In this document: in pieces, positions 19,821-28,289 of the stretch
How the letters are laid out: the number at the start of each line of letters is the position of its first letter
Position numbering within the stretch: position 1 is the stretch's first letter
NCBI GenBank assembly: GCA_018268465.1
Contig: JAFDWN010000016.1
Span: forward strand, 86,354 to 150,353
From: Actinomycetota bacterium
GTDB lineage: Bacteria; Actinomycetota; Actinomycetes; Mycobacteriales; Mycobacteriaceae
Reading direction: 5' to 3'
Length of the DNA: 64,000 nucleotides
The notes under the pieces: generated by a model
The model's database searches: none
Seen by the model: the letters and a program-made list of their open reading frames with translations, nothing else
Told to the model about the DNA's origin: nothing
Translations under genes and position numbers: made by a program

Positions 19821-22556
19821 ATGAACATCGATTCCATTCAGGTTTATGTCGGTCCGAACGTTCATGCGCGCGAGCCGGTGATCCGGCTCAAGCTGGACGT
19901 CAAGCCGAGCTATGCCGAAACCCTCAAGGGCCTGGGGGCGGGCGTGATCGACACATTGGCAGCGGTGCTGCCGGGCCTTGCGCTGGAACAGGCCGAGTGG
20001 CTTGCCGCATTACACGCCGGCGAGGGGCTTTCCATCGGCGATCTGGTCGCAAGGCTGGCTTTGGCACTTCAGCATGCCGCCGGCGTTGACGGCACACTAG
20101 CGTGGTCGGGATCGACGGGCGATCCAGATATTGTCGAGGTGTTCTACAGCTACGGCAATGAGGACATCGGTATCGAGGCCGGCGAGGTTGCCTGCGACAT
20201 GCTCGCGACCATCTCCCGTGCTGACTCCGATAATGAAGAGGCTCCCGACCTCGGCAAGAACGTCGAGGATTTCCTGGCCTATGCCGACAGGCATTCTCTG
20301 GGGCCCTCGGCCATGGAATTGGTACGTGCAGCGCAGGCCCGCGACATTCCGGTCTACCGGCTGAACGACGCCAGCCTGATCCAGGTCGGCGAGGGCAAGT
20401 ATCAGCAGCGGATCGAGGCGGCACTGACGTCGAAAACCTCACATATCGCTGTCGAAATCGCCTCGGACAAGAACCTCTGCAACACGATCCTTGCCGATCT
20501 CGGTCTGCCCGTGCCGAGGCAGAAGCTGGTCTACAGCGTGGACGAGGCGATGAGGGCGGCCGACCGCATCGGTTATCCCGTGGTCGTCAAGCCGCTCGAC
20601 GGCAACCATGGCCGGGGCGTCACCGCCAATATCACAGCCGAGGACGGCATCGCCGCCGCTTTCGAGACCGCCGATGCCGAAGGATCGGCCGTGTTGGTGG
20701 AGACCATGCTGCGCGGCGACGACCACCGGCTGCTGGTGGTCGATGGCCGGCTCGCCGCGGCGGCACGCCGGGTGCCGGGTCACGTGAAGGGCGACGGGCA
20801 CCACACCATTGCCGAGCTGGTGGATATCGTCAATCAGGACCCGCGCCGAGGCGTCGGGCACGAAAACGTGCTGACGCGGCTCGAACTCGACAATCAGGCG
20901 AAGCGCTTGCTTGAGGAAAAGGGCTACACCGAAAAGACGGTCCCCGCCGAGGGCGAGGAGGTGTATCTGCGCAAGACCGCGAATATCTCCACCGGCGGCA
21001 CGGCGGTGGATGTCACCGACACGATCCATCCCGACAACAAATTGATGGCCGAGCGGGCGATCCGGGCGATCGGGCTCGATATCGGCGCCGTGGATTTCCT
21101 GACCACCGATATCACCAGGAGCTATCGCGAGACCGGCGGCGGCATTTGCGAGATCAACGCGGGACCCGGCCTACGCATGCATATCGCGCCTTCCGAGGGC
21201 ACGCCGCGCGACGTGGGCGGAGCGATCATGGACATGCTCTTTCCGCCGGGCACCCAGATGCACGTTCCCATCGCCGCCGTGACCGGAACGAACGGCAAGA
21301 CCACGTGCTCACGCATGCTGGCGCACATCCTGAAAATGGCGGGCCATGTCGTGGGGCAGACCTCCACCGACGCCGTGGTGATCGACGGCAACGTGACTGT
21401 CAAGGGCGACATGACCGGGCCGGTCTCCGCCAAGATGGTGCTGCGCGATCCTTCGGTCGACATCGCGGTCCTGGAGACGGCGCGCGGCGGCATCGTCCGC
21501 TCCGGCCTGGGCTATAACTTTTGCGATGTCGGCGCGGTGCTGAACGTCGCGTCCGACCATCTCGGGCTCGGCGGCGTCGACACGCTGGACGGCCTTGCCC
21601 GGGTGAAACGCGTTGTCGCGGAAGTCACGCGTGGCACGGTGGTGCTGAACGCCGATGACGAGCAGACGCTGAAAATGGCGGCCTTCTCGCCCGCCAGGCA
21701 TGTCATGTATGTGACGCGCAACCCGGAGCATGAGCTGGTGCGCGAACATATCCGGCTCGGCAAACTTGCGGTCGTTCTGGAGCAGGGGGTGAACGGCGAC
21801 CAGATCGTGATATACGACAATGGCACACAGATGCCGCTGATGTGGACCCAGCTCATCCCGGCGACACTGGAAGGCAAAGCGCTGCACAACGTCGAAAACG
21901 CCATGTTCGCCGCCGGCATGGCCTATGCGCTTGGCAAGACACTGGATCAGGTCCGCACCGGACTGCGCACGTTCGATAACAGCTTCTTCCAGAGCCCCGG
22001 CCGGATGAATGTCTTCGACGAACACGGATTCCGCGTGATCCTCGACTATGGGCACAACGAGGCGGCGGTGGGGGCCATGGTCGACTTGGTCGACAGGCTC
22101 AAGCAGCGCGGGCGCCGGATCGTCTGCGTCACCTGCCCGGGTGACCGGCGCGACGAGGACGTGGCGGCTATTGCGGCTAAGGTTGCCGGCCATTTCGACG
22201 CCTACATCTGCCACCGCGACGACGATCCGCGCGATCGCAGGCCCGACGAGATGCCGAAGCTGATGCGGGCCGCCCTGATTGCCGAGGGTGTCGCGCCCGA
22301 CGCGATCACCATCATCGAGGAGGAGGAAAAGGCCCTCGATGCGGCGCTTTCGCAGGCGCAACCCGACGATCTGGTGTTGTTCTTCTGCGAGGCGATTACG
22401 CGCTGCTGGAAGCAGATCATCCACTTCACCCCGAAATTCACCGCGCCCGGACCGGAGCCCGTCTCAAAGCGTCTGGCAGCATCCACCTTCGACGTTCCCG
22501 ATGGCTTCGTTCTCACGTCGGATGATCGAGGTGTGCTGATCGTTCCGGCGAAATGA
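19821..22556 (+). CDS. cphA: cyanophycin synthetase
   Basis: Builds cyanophycin, a nitrogen-storage polymer of an aspartate backbone with arginine side chains, using ATP. It is 911 residues, the normal CphA1 length. The order is an N-terminal domain (about 1-160), then an ATP-grasp domain (about 210-480; YPVVVKPLDGNHGRGV, GGGICEINAGPGLRMH) that adds aspartate. A Mur-ligase-like domain follows (from about 485; P-loop GTNGKTTCSRM, ETARGGIVRSG, LDYGHNEAA) and adds arginine. The ATG at 19821 has TGAGGA eight bases upstream. It overlaps the next gene by ATGA. Tyrosine codons are often TAT and the style resembles alphaproteobacteria, unlike flanking genes, so recent transfer is likely. The enzyme looks intact. 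Confidence 0.96.
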   Translation: MNIDSIQVYVGPNVHAREPVIRLKLDVKPSYAETLKGLGAGVIDTLAAVLPGLALEQAEWLAALHAGEGLSIGDLVARLALALQHAAGVDGTLAWSGSTGDPDIVEVFYSYGNEDIGIEAGEVACDMLATISRADSDNEEAPDLGKNVEDFLAYADRHSLGPSAMELVRAAQARDIPVYRLNDASLIQVGEGKYQQRIEAALTSKTSHIAVEIASDKNLCNTILADLGLPVPRQKLVYSVDEAMRAADRIGYPVVVKPLDGNHGRGVTANITAEDGIAAAFETADAEGSAVLVETMLRGDDHRLLVVDGRLAAAARRVPGHVKGDGHHTIAELVDIVNQDPRRGVGHENVLTRLELDNQAKRLLEEKGYTEKTVPAEGEEVYLRKTANISTGGTAVDVTDTIHPDNKLMAERAIRAIGLDIGAVDFLTTDITRSYRETGGGICEINAGPGLRMHIAPSEGTPRDVGGAIMDMLFPPGTQMHVPIAAVTGTNGKTTCSRMLAHILKMAGHVVGQTSTDAVVIDGNVTVKGDMTGPVSAKMVLRDPSVDIAVLETARGGIVRSGLGYNFCDVGAVLNVASDHLGLGGVDTLDGLARVKRVVAEVTRGTVVLNADDEQTLKMAAFSPARHVMYVTRNPEHELVREHIRLGKLAVVLEQGVNGDQIVIYDNGTQMPLMWTQLIPATLEGKALHNVENAMFAAGMAYALGKTLDQVRTGLRTFDNSFFQSPGRMNVFDEHGFRVILDYGHNEAAVGAMVDLVDRLKQRGRRIVCVTCPGDRRDEDVAAIAAKVAGHFDAYICHRDDDPRDRRPDEMPKLMRAALIAEGVAPDAITIIEEEEKALDAALSQAQPDDLVLFFCEAITRCWKQIIHFTPKFTAPGPEPVSKRLAASTFDVPDGFVLTSDDRGVLIVPAK

Positions 22557-24757
22557 CAGGGAGACGTGGCAGAGTCTCATTCGCTCATCGTGGGGAGTTC
22601 CACCCGAAACTCGCGATCGTCGGCGGCCGGCTGGAAGATGACAATGCCGCCGTCTATGACGAGATGCGACGTCTGGCGGGCGGAAGGATCGTCGTCTTCG
22701 CGACGGCGTCGTCGGTGCCTGACGAAGTCGGCGCCGAAACCGTCGGCGTGTTTTGCGCCCATGGCTTCGATGCCGTCCTGGCGGGGGTTCACGGCGCCGG
22801 GGCGGTCCAGGCCGCCCAAGACAAGGCGATCGCCGATCTCGTCGAAGACTATGGCAACGTCTATTTCACCGGCGGCGACCAGGCCCTGATCACCGGGGCG
22901 CTGGCGCCGAAGGGCAGGGAAAGCCGAGTGCTGAAGGCGATCCGCCAAGCGCAGCGCAACGGTGCGATGGTCGCCGGGTCGAGTGCTGGGGCCGCCATCA
23001 TGTCCGATGTGATGATTTCCGGTGGCACGTCGCTGGAAGCTGCGACCTACGGTGTGGTCGATGACCCGGACCAGCCCGGAATGCTGCTGGAGCCGGGGCT
23101 CGGCTTCTTCCCATGGGGCATGATCGACCAGCATTTCATCAAGCGCGGCCGGTTCGGCCGGCTGGTCGTCGGCATGCAGGCGTCCGGCGCGAAGCGCGGC
23201 TTCGGCATAGACGAAAACACCGCCTTGTTCGTCGAGGGCAAGATTGCGCGGGTGATCGGCGAATATGGCGCCTTCGTGCTCCATCTCGAGGAGGCGAAAG
23301 TCGATCGCCGCCGCAAGCTGATCGAAAACATCGGTTTCAGCTATGCCGACAACGGTGACAGCTATGACCTGGAAACAGGTGAGGTCCTCCCCGGTCCGGG
23401 CAAGCGGCCGGTGACCCGGCGCGACATCATCTACGAGGCCCCCGCCCGCTCGCTCCGCAACGTCTTCGGCGCCTATACGCTCTACGATCTCGTGGCGCGG
23501 CTGGTGCTTGGGGACCCCGAGGCCTATCCGACGGATCGCGCCCGCGCGATAGAGCCCAGGGCGGGTTGCGCCACCAGCGTCGAGATATCCCGCCAGGGCG
23601 ACCATGCGGCCGCCTACATTCCTCGAGGCGGGCGTGGCTTCCGCATGACGGCAGTGGATTTTCGGGCCAGCATGCAGACGCGTCGGCTCAATGCGGCGCA
23701 ACTGGCGGCGAACCGGCGGGCGGCGCTGTCCCGCGACTACGGTGAGAAACCGGGAAAGCATGCGCGCGTGATGATGCTGGGCTCGGCGCCGCTCGACCAC
23801 GGCAGCCCGCTGCTTGCGGAATTGGCGTCGCATTGCGAGGGGCCGGTGGGTGTGCTTGCCGCCGCTTCCGCCGAGCCCCGCGCGACCGCGCGCGAATATG
23901 TCGGCGCCTTGCGCGGCCACGGCGTCGAGGCCACCGATCTGCGCGTCACCATCGACAATGTTGATCGCCGGATGCGCGAGGAAGCGCTGGTCGAGCAGAT
24001 CGCCGCCCTGCGCACCATCATCCTGACCGGCGGTAACCAGATCAGGCTGGTGGAATCCTTGCTCTACCGTGGCGATGTCACGCCGCTGCTGACCGCCATT
24101 GCGCGAGCGCGGGCGGCCGGCGCGATGATCGTCGGGGTCAGCGGCGCGGCCTCGGCGCTGTCCGGTTTCATGATCGGCGGCGGCACGTCCTACGAAGCGC
24201 TGCGCTTCGGCATTGCCTCGGATATGGGACGACACGGATTGGTGATCCAGGAAGGGTTGGGATTTTTTGGCGCCGCCATCGTCGACCAGAAACTGTCGTC
24301 CTCACGCCGTCTCGGCCGCCTTGCCGTCGCCTGCGCCGAGGAAGGCGCACGCTTCGGGCTCGGTCTTCTGGAAGAAAGCGGCGTCATCGCAAACCACGAC
24401 AACAGCCGCCTCACCGCGATCGGCGCGCGCGGCGCCGTCCTGGTCGAGATCGATCCGCTCAAGACCGAGCTTGCGGGTGACGAATTCATCGCGCCCGACA
24501 CGAGGCTGTGTTTCGCAGGCCCGGGGGACGTCATCGACATGGCGGCCGGGACCGTCACCCGGCTGGCACCGGCTGCCGCTTCCGCCGCCGTGCTGGATAC
24601 GCTCGTTGCCGAACTGATCGAGGAATGCGTCGGCAATGCCGGCCCGGTGACCACGCCTGGTGTCACACAGGAAGCGCATATTGCCTTGCGCTACCGCTCA
24701 CATGAGGATGGCACCGGCCATCTCGATATTGAGAGCATCCGTGATCGGCACGGATGA
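22553..24757 (+). CDS. tandem two-domain cyanophycinase (second domain probably inactive)
   Basis: A 734-residue fusion of two cyanophycinase-like (serine peptidase S51) domains. The family normally has one domain of about 270-300 residues that cuts cyanophycin to beta-Asp-Arg dipeptides. Domain 1 (about 18-270) has the nucleophile in AGSSAGAA (Ser144) and the active-site histidine in IDQHF (His194). Domain 2 (about 405-660) keeps a serine in GVSGAAS (Ser530), but the matching histidine is lysine in VDQKL (Lys580) and the residues after the serine are reordered. I infer domain 1 is catalytic and domain 2 structural or substrate-binding. The linker (about 280-400) matches nothing I know. The start overlaps the cphA stop (ATGA), so translation is coupled. 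Confidence 0.88.
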   Translation: MTGRRGRVSFAHRGEFHPKLAIVGGRLEDDNAAVYDEMRRLAGGRIVVFATASSVPDEVGAETVGVFCAHGFDAVLAGVHGAGAVQAAQDKAIADLVEDYGNVYFTGGDQALITGALAPKGRESRVLKAIRQAQRNGAMVAGSSAGAAIMSDVMISGGTSLEAATYGVVDDPDQPGMLLEPGLGFFPWGMIDQHFIKRGRFGRLVVGMQASGAKRGFGIDENTALFVEGKIARVIGEYGAFVLHLEEAKVDRRRKLIENIGFSYADNGDSYDLETGEVLPGPGKRPVTRRDIIYEAPARSLRNVFGAYTLYDLVARLVLGDPEAYPTDRARAIEPRAGCATSVEISRQGDHAAAYIPRGGRGFRMTAVDFRASMQTRRLNAAQLAANRRAALSRDYGEKPGKHARVMMLGSAPLDHGSPLLAELASHCEGPVGVLAAASAEPRATAREYVGALRGHGVEATDLRVTIDNVDRRMREEALVEQIAALRTIILTGGNQIRLVESLLYRGDVTPLLTAIARARAAGAMIVGVSGAASALSGFMIGGGTSYEALRFGIASDMGRHGLVIQEGLGFFGAAIVDQKLSSSRRLGRLAVACAEEGARFGLGLLEESGVIANHDNSRLTAIGARGAVLVEIDPLKTELAGDEFIAPDTRLCFAGPGDVIDMAAGTVTRLAPAAASAAVLDTLVAELIEECVGNAGPVTTPGVTQEAHIALRYRSHEDGTGHLDIESIRDRHG

Positions 24758-24778
24758 AACTACAAAGATCGGACAGTC

Positions 24779-25123
24779 ATGTATTTCGATGGGACCACCC
24801 TGACCACGCTGCTTTCCGATGCGGATAAAGCGGCTGCAAACGCCCCTGCCATTGCCGCCGCAGGGCCGCGGTACACCTCACCGCTCGCCGTCATCGAGGC
24901 CGCCATGGAGCTGCCCGAACTGGACGAGGCCGCCGTGACGGCCTTTCTCGATGCGCAGGGGATCGAACTGCGCGACATGCCCCCCGGTCATCGTTTGATC
25001 GCAGGGGCGCTGGCGACGGAAGGCAAGCTGAACGATCGCCTGCATGCCGCCTGTGCGGCCTATTACGAGACGGACGTGTTCGCGCTTCCCGCCGGCGAGC
25101 CGGAAGCTCCGCCGACGGAATGA
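24779..25123 (+). CDS. small PIN/VapC-like protein in cyanophycin cluster
   Basis: A 114-residue protein between the cyanophycinase and the zinc peptidase, 21 bases after the former. It reads like a shortened VapC-type PIN domain. The early acid is in MYFDGT (Asp4), and RYTSPLAVIEAAM is close to the helix with the second acid (Glu40). FLDAQGIELRDM and LNDRLHAACAAYY resemble the C-terminal half with a third acid (Asp86). The usual segment around the third acid is compressed and no VapB-like antitoxin gene is next to it. It may be a repurposed or inactive PIN fold serving the cyanophycin pathway; an unrelated small protein cannot be excluded. It shares the foreign codon habit of the cluster. 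Confidence 0.6.
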   Translation: MYFDGTTLTTLLSDADKAAANAPAIAAAGPRYTSPLAVIEAAMELPELDEAAVTAFLDAQGIELRDMPPGHRLIAGALATEGKLNDRLHAACAAYYETDVFALPAGEPEAPPTE

Positions 25124-25145
25124 GACAGGTGGAGTGAAAACCGCG

Positions 25146-26240
25146 ATGCGCCAGACCTACGATCTGCCGGGCTCGCCACATCGCCTGACCGTGCTGCGCT
25201 TCGGCGCGGCGGGGACGGGCGGGAAAGCCTATTTGCAGGCCGGACTGCATGCCGACGAGTTCCCCGGCATGCTGGTCTTACGCATTCTGGCCGGGCACCT
25301 GGCCGAAGCGGAAGCTCGCGGCGCGGTCCACGGTGAAATCCTGCTGGTGCCGCAGGCAAACCCGATCGGCCTGACGCAGACCGGCACCAGCTTCCTGTCC
25401 GGTCGGATCGAGAATGGCACGGGAGAGAATTTCAACCGGAACTATCCCGATCTGTCCGACCTCGGTGGCTTGTCGCTGGGGCCGGACGCGGCGTCGAATG
25501 TCCAAACGATCCGGGCCGCGATGGCGGCGAAACTTGCGGCGACGGCGCCGACGCCGGATGGGGCACTGGCACATCTGCGTCACAGATTGCTGACGCTCGC
25601 TCATGACGCCGACCTCGTGCTCGATCTTCACGCCGACAACGAGGCTGAGCCGCACATGTATGTCGGCCCGGCGCTGTGGCCGGCAGCCGAGGATATTGCC
25701 GCGGCGATCGATGCGCGAGCGGTGCTTCTGTCTGAGGTGTCGGGCGGTCACCCCTTCGATGAGGCCTGCGCCGGTCCATGGTGGGTGCTGGCCGCGAACT
25801 ATCCAGATCTGCCCATTCCGCCGGCCTGCCTCGCCGCCACGCTGGAGATGGGCAGCAATGATGATGTCGATCCCGAACGCGCCGCCGATCAAGCCACGGC
25901 GCTACTGCGGATGTTGCAGGCACGCGGTTTTGTCGATGGGTCGGGCGGACACCCGCGTTTGTCCTGCCGCGCCACGGCGCTGACGGCGATGGCGCAAGTG
26001 CGCTCGCCGGTCACGGGCCTCGTCGTCTATCGCCGTCGGCTGGGCGATCTGGTCCGCAAGGGCGATCTCGTCGCCACCGTGATCGATCCGCTCGGCGAGG
26101 AGACGGAATTGCTGGCCGAGACCGACGGGCGGCTCTTTGCCCGCCATAGCCAGCCCTATGCCTGGCCGGGACGGGTGATCGGCAAGATCGCCGGCGAAAT
26201 TCCGCTGGAGGGCAGAAAGGGCAATTTGCTTTCGGATTGA
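25146..26240 (+). CDS. M14-type zinc peptidase/deacylase (AstE/AspA-like) of the cyanophycin cluster
   Basis: A 364-residue member of the succinylglutamate desuccinylase/aspartoacylase branch of the M14 zinc carboxypeptidases. Zinc ligands are His35 and Glu38 in GLHADEFPG and His162 in LDLHADNE. Substrate-site motifs include NPIGL and NFNRNYPDL. A C-terminal beta-barrel of about 70 residues (from QVRSPVTGLVVYRR) is typical of AstE-like proteins. In this context the likely substrate is cyanophycin ends or the beta-Asp-Arg dipeptide. No isoaspartyl dipeptidase gene is nearby, so it could supply the last step. The ATG at 25146 is preceded by AGGTGGAG at a workable spacing; a GTG at 25134 is too close to that site. 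Confidence 0.82.
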   Translation: MRQTYDLPGSPHRLTVLRFGAAGTGGKAYLQAGLHADEFPGMLVLRILAGHLAEAEARGAVHGEILLVPQANPIGLTQTGTSFLSGRIENGTGENFNRNYPDLSDLGGLSLGPDAASNVQTIRAAMAAKLAATAPTPDGALAHLRHRLLTLAHDADLVLDLHADNEAEPHMYVGPALWPAAEDIAAAIDARAVLLSEVSGGHPFDEACAGPWWVLAANYPDLPIPPACLAATLEMGSNDDVDPERAADQATALLRMLQARGFVDGSGGHPRLSCRATALTAMAQVRSPVTGLVVYRRRLGDLVRKGDLVATVIDPLGEETELLAETDGRLFARHSQPYAWPGRVIGKIAGEIPLEGRKGNLLSD

Positions 26241-26331
26241 TGGGCTTCGCCGATCGCGTAAGGCCGTCGCGCAAAACGGCGGCTCGGGTCCTGGGCGGAT
26301 GCGCTGACGGAGACCAGGCAGCGGGTGGGAG

Positions 26332-26351
26332 CCGAGGTCACACGACCTCGG
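26332..26351. terminator. hairpin overlapping the AraC gene stop
   Basis: A perfect 8-bp stem (CCGAGGTC / GACCTCGG) with an ACAC loop contains the stop codon of the minus-strand AraC gene. It lies 92 bases past the end of the convergent cyanophycin operon, so it could end transcription from both sides. There is no U-tract. Confidence 0.45.
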
Positions 26352-27342
26352 GGGTGCGGCGGTAGGTGCTCGGAGCGCACCCGAACCAGCGTCGGCACGA
26401 CCGGGTGAGCACGCTCTGTTCGGAATACCCCAACAGCCGGGTGAGGTGGTCGAGGCTGATGTCGGTGTCGCGCAGGTATCTTTCGGCGGATTGGCGGCGG
26501 ACCTTGTCGACCAGCGCCCCGAAGCTGGTCCCTTCGGCACTGAGTCGGCGCTGTAGTGCTCGGGGATGCATCTGCAGATGCGCGGCGACGAGTTCGATCC
26601 GCAACGAACCCGTCGGCAGCAGCATGCCGGTCAACTCCGCGATAGTCTGGGCCACCGTCGGAGCCGGCCGCGCGGCCATCTCGGAAAGGACCATGACCGC
26701 GGCGTCGTGCGCCGGACCGTCGTGGTGCAGCCGTCGCCGGAGGTCGGCGCGGCGTAGCACGAATCCGGCTGCCGGTGCGGCGAAATGCGGTGTGCATCGG
26801 AAGTCGCGGACGTAGTCCGACGCCGGCGCCAACGCCGAATGCGGCAGATGAACCGCGATGGGCGTGTAGTCGGCGCCCAGGATCGCGCGCAGGATCTGCA
26901 GTGCGGCACCCAACGACAGCTCGGTAGCCTGGCGCTGGCAGGGCGGCGGATCGAGCAGGATGCCGAATTCGAAGAACGCCGTGCCGTCGTCGGCGGAGGG
27001 ATTCAGGCGCACCCGCAGGCCGGGGCTGTGCGCGCTGATGTATGTGGCGAAGACCGCGAAGGCGTCGGCCAGTGTCGACGCCGTTTGCGCAGCAATACCC
27101 ACCGGGCCGATCGTTTCGATCCCGCGCCGGGCGGCCAACCTCCGTCCGAAGTCTCGTGCCCTGGTGACGTCGGCGGCGAGTTCGAGCGCCTCGACGGCGC
27201 CGCGCAGCGGGATGACGCGGTCGTATCGACCGGCATCCTGCGGCGAGACCCCTGCGGCCACCAAGATCGGGTCGCCGTCCGCACCGAGTTCGGCCACCAG
27301 ATCCCGGAACCCCAGCAGGCAGGTCGCGCGGATAGCGTGCAC
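26338..27342 (-). CDS. AraC-family transcriptional regulator
   Basis: A transcription factor of about 334 residues with an arabinose-binding-like N-terminal half (from RATCLLGFRDLVAELG) and a C-terminal AraC helix-turn-helix. The DNA-binding part shows LQMHPRALQRRLSAEGTSF and then SLDHLTRLLGYSEQSVLTRSCRRWFG, the two half-helix motifs. I chose the GTG at 27342, where the family homology begins; GTG at 27381 or TTG at 27417 would extend it. It faces away from a truncated beta-keto acid cleavage gene, which was probably its target, and is convergent with the cyanophycin genes. Its codon use is mycobacterial (Tyr mostly TAC). Confidence 0.88.
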   Translation of the reverse strand: MHAIRATCLLGFRDLVAELGADGDPILVAAGVSPQDAGRYDRVIPLRGAVEALELAADVTRARDFGRRLAARRGIETIGPVGIAAQTASTLADAFAVFATYISAHSPGLRVRLNPSADDGTAFFEFGILLDPPPCQRQATELSLGAALQILRAILGADYTPIAVHLPHSALAPASDYVRDFRCTPHFAAPAAGFVLRRADLRRRLHHDGPAHDAAVMVLSEMAARPAPTVAQTIAELTGMLLPTGSLRIELVAAHLQMHPRALQRRLSAEGTSFGALVDKVRRQSAERYLRDTDISLDHLTRLLGYSEQSVLTRSCRRWFGCAPSTYRRTPEVV

Positions 27343-27530
27343 GGCTGGAATCTCGATCAGATGTCGCGAAATGTCAAGCACCCAGCTCGGCGGACTCGCA
27401 CAATCGCCACCGTGCAATCACCTGAGGCGGGGCCGGCCCATCGCCCGGGCTTGTGGGGTCCTGCCCTGCCGGTCATGACGGAATGGGATCCGTCATGGAC
27501 GCCGGCGTGCCGGGCGGTGAGCGCCTATCC

Positions 27531-27887
27531 ATGGCGCGCGAACGTGCTCCCATCTCGACCATATGCATCGCGCTGGGCCAGCATGTGCGGGCGGGCATCG
27601 AAGACAACCTCTGGGGACCGATGAAGGGGCAGCGGTTCACCACTGTGGAGATGGTCCGCAAGATGGTAAGTATCGCAAGCGAATTGGGTCGTCCGATCGC
27701 GACCGCCGAAGAGACCAAGCGGATTCTCAAACTCGGTGAGTGGTACGACACCGCGGAGGAGACGCTGTTCAAGCTCGGCTTGCCGCCCAACCCGCAAGAC
27801 GGTGAACGCGGATTCCTGACCTACGACACCGACGGACGGATTCCCGCACTCGCGGAAACGCCATCGGATCCCAGATACGTGCTGTGA
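27531..27887 (+). pseudogene. C-terminal remnant of a beta-keto acid cleavage enzyme (BKACE)
   Basis: About 118 residues match only the C-terminal third of the BKACE family (3-keto-5-aminohexanoate cleavage enzyme type, normally about 280-310 residues). Recognisable blocks are ALGQHVRAGIEDNLWGP and MVRKMVSIASELGRPIATAEET followed by RILKLG. The TIM-barrel N-terminal portion and its metal-binding residues are absent, and the DNA upstream runs directly into the divergent AraC gene. I read it as a deletion relic. The frame is still open from 27453, so a short product could be made, but it could not be catalytic. It suggests the ancestor had an AraC-regulated BKACE operon here. Confidence 0.72.
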
Positions 27888-27943
27888 CCCCACTGCACGT
27901 CAGCACCCGACAGCAAGGAAGTGACCGAGTGACAGGAATTCCG

Positions 27944-28216
27944 ATGAGAACAATCGCGGCGACGCTGTTCGCGGCGCTGACCGCAACCGTCGTCCCCCTC
28001 GTCATCGCCCCGGCTGCGCAGGCCGACGTGTGCGGCGATGTCGGCGGCCGGCATGTCGAGGTCGGCGGGTGTACCGACATTGCCGGCGACGTCGTGGCCG
28101 GCGCTACGGTCGCCACCGACGACGACGCCGCCGCCCAGGCCGCCGCGGGGCTGCCACCCTGTTACACCCCGGCGGGGGTTCCCTACTACACCCCGGCCGG
28201 ATACCCCTGTAACTGA
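27944..28216 (+). CDS. small secreted protein with YTPAG repeats
   Basis: A 90-residue precursor with a clear signal peptide (MRTIAATLFAALTATVVPLV, cleavage likely after AQA). The mature part of about 60 residues has four cysteines (VCGD, GGCTD, PPCYT, PCN). It ends in a short tandem of the YTPAG motif, twice within CYTPAGVPYYTPAGYPC. No family is recognised. Small Cys-containing secreted proteins of this kind are common in mycobacteria. An AGGAAT site sits in front of the ATG at 27944; a GTG at 27929 with AAGGAAG upstream is a good alternative. It follows the BKACE fragment on the same strand. Confidence 0.7.
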   Translation: MRTIAATLFAALTATVVPLVIAPAAQADVCGDVGGRHVEVGGCTDIAGDVVAGATVATDDDAAAQAAAGLPPCYTPAGVPYYTPAGYPCN

Positions 28217-28289
28217 CAGGATGCCCGCCGCTTGGCTGCCTGGCCGATCCCGTTCTGACAACCGGATCGCCCCGCCGCCGGCGGCGCGG

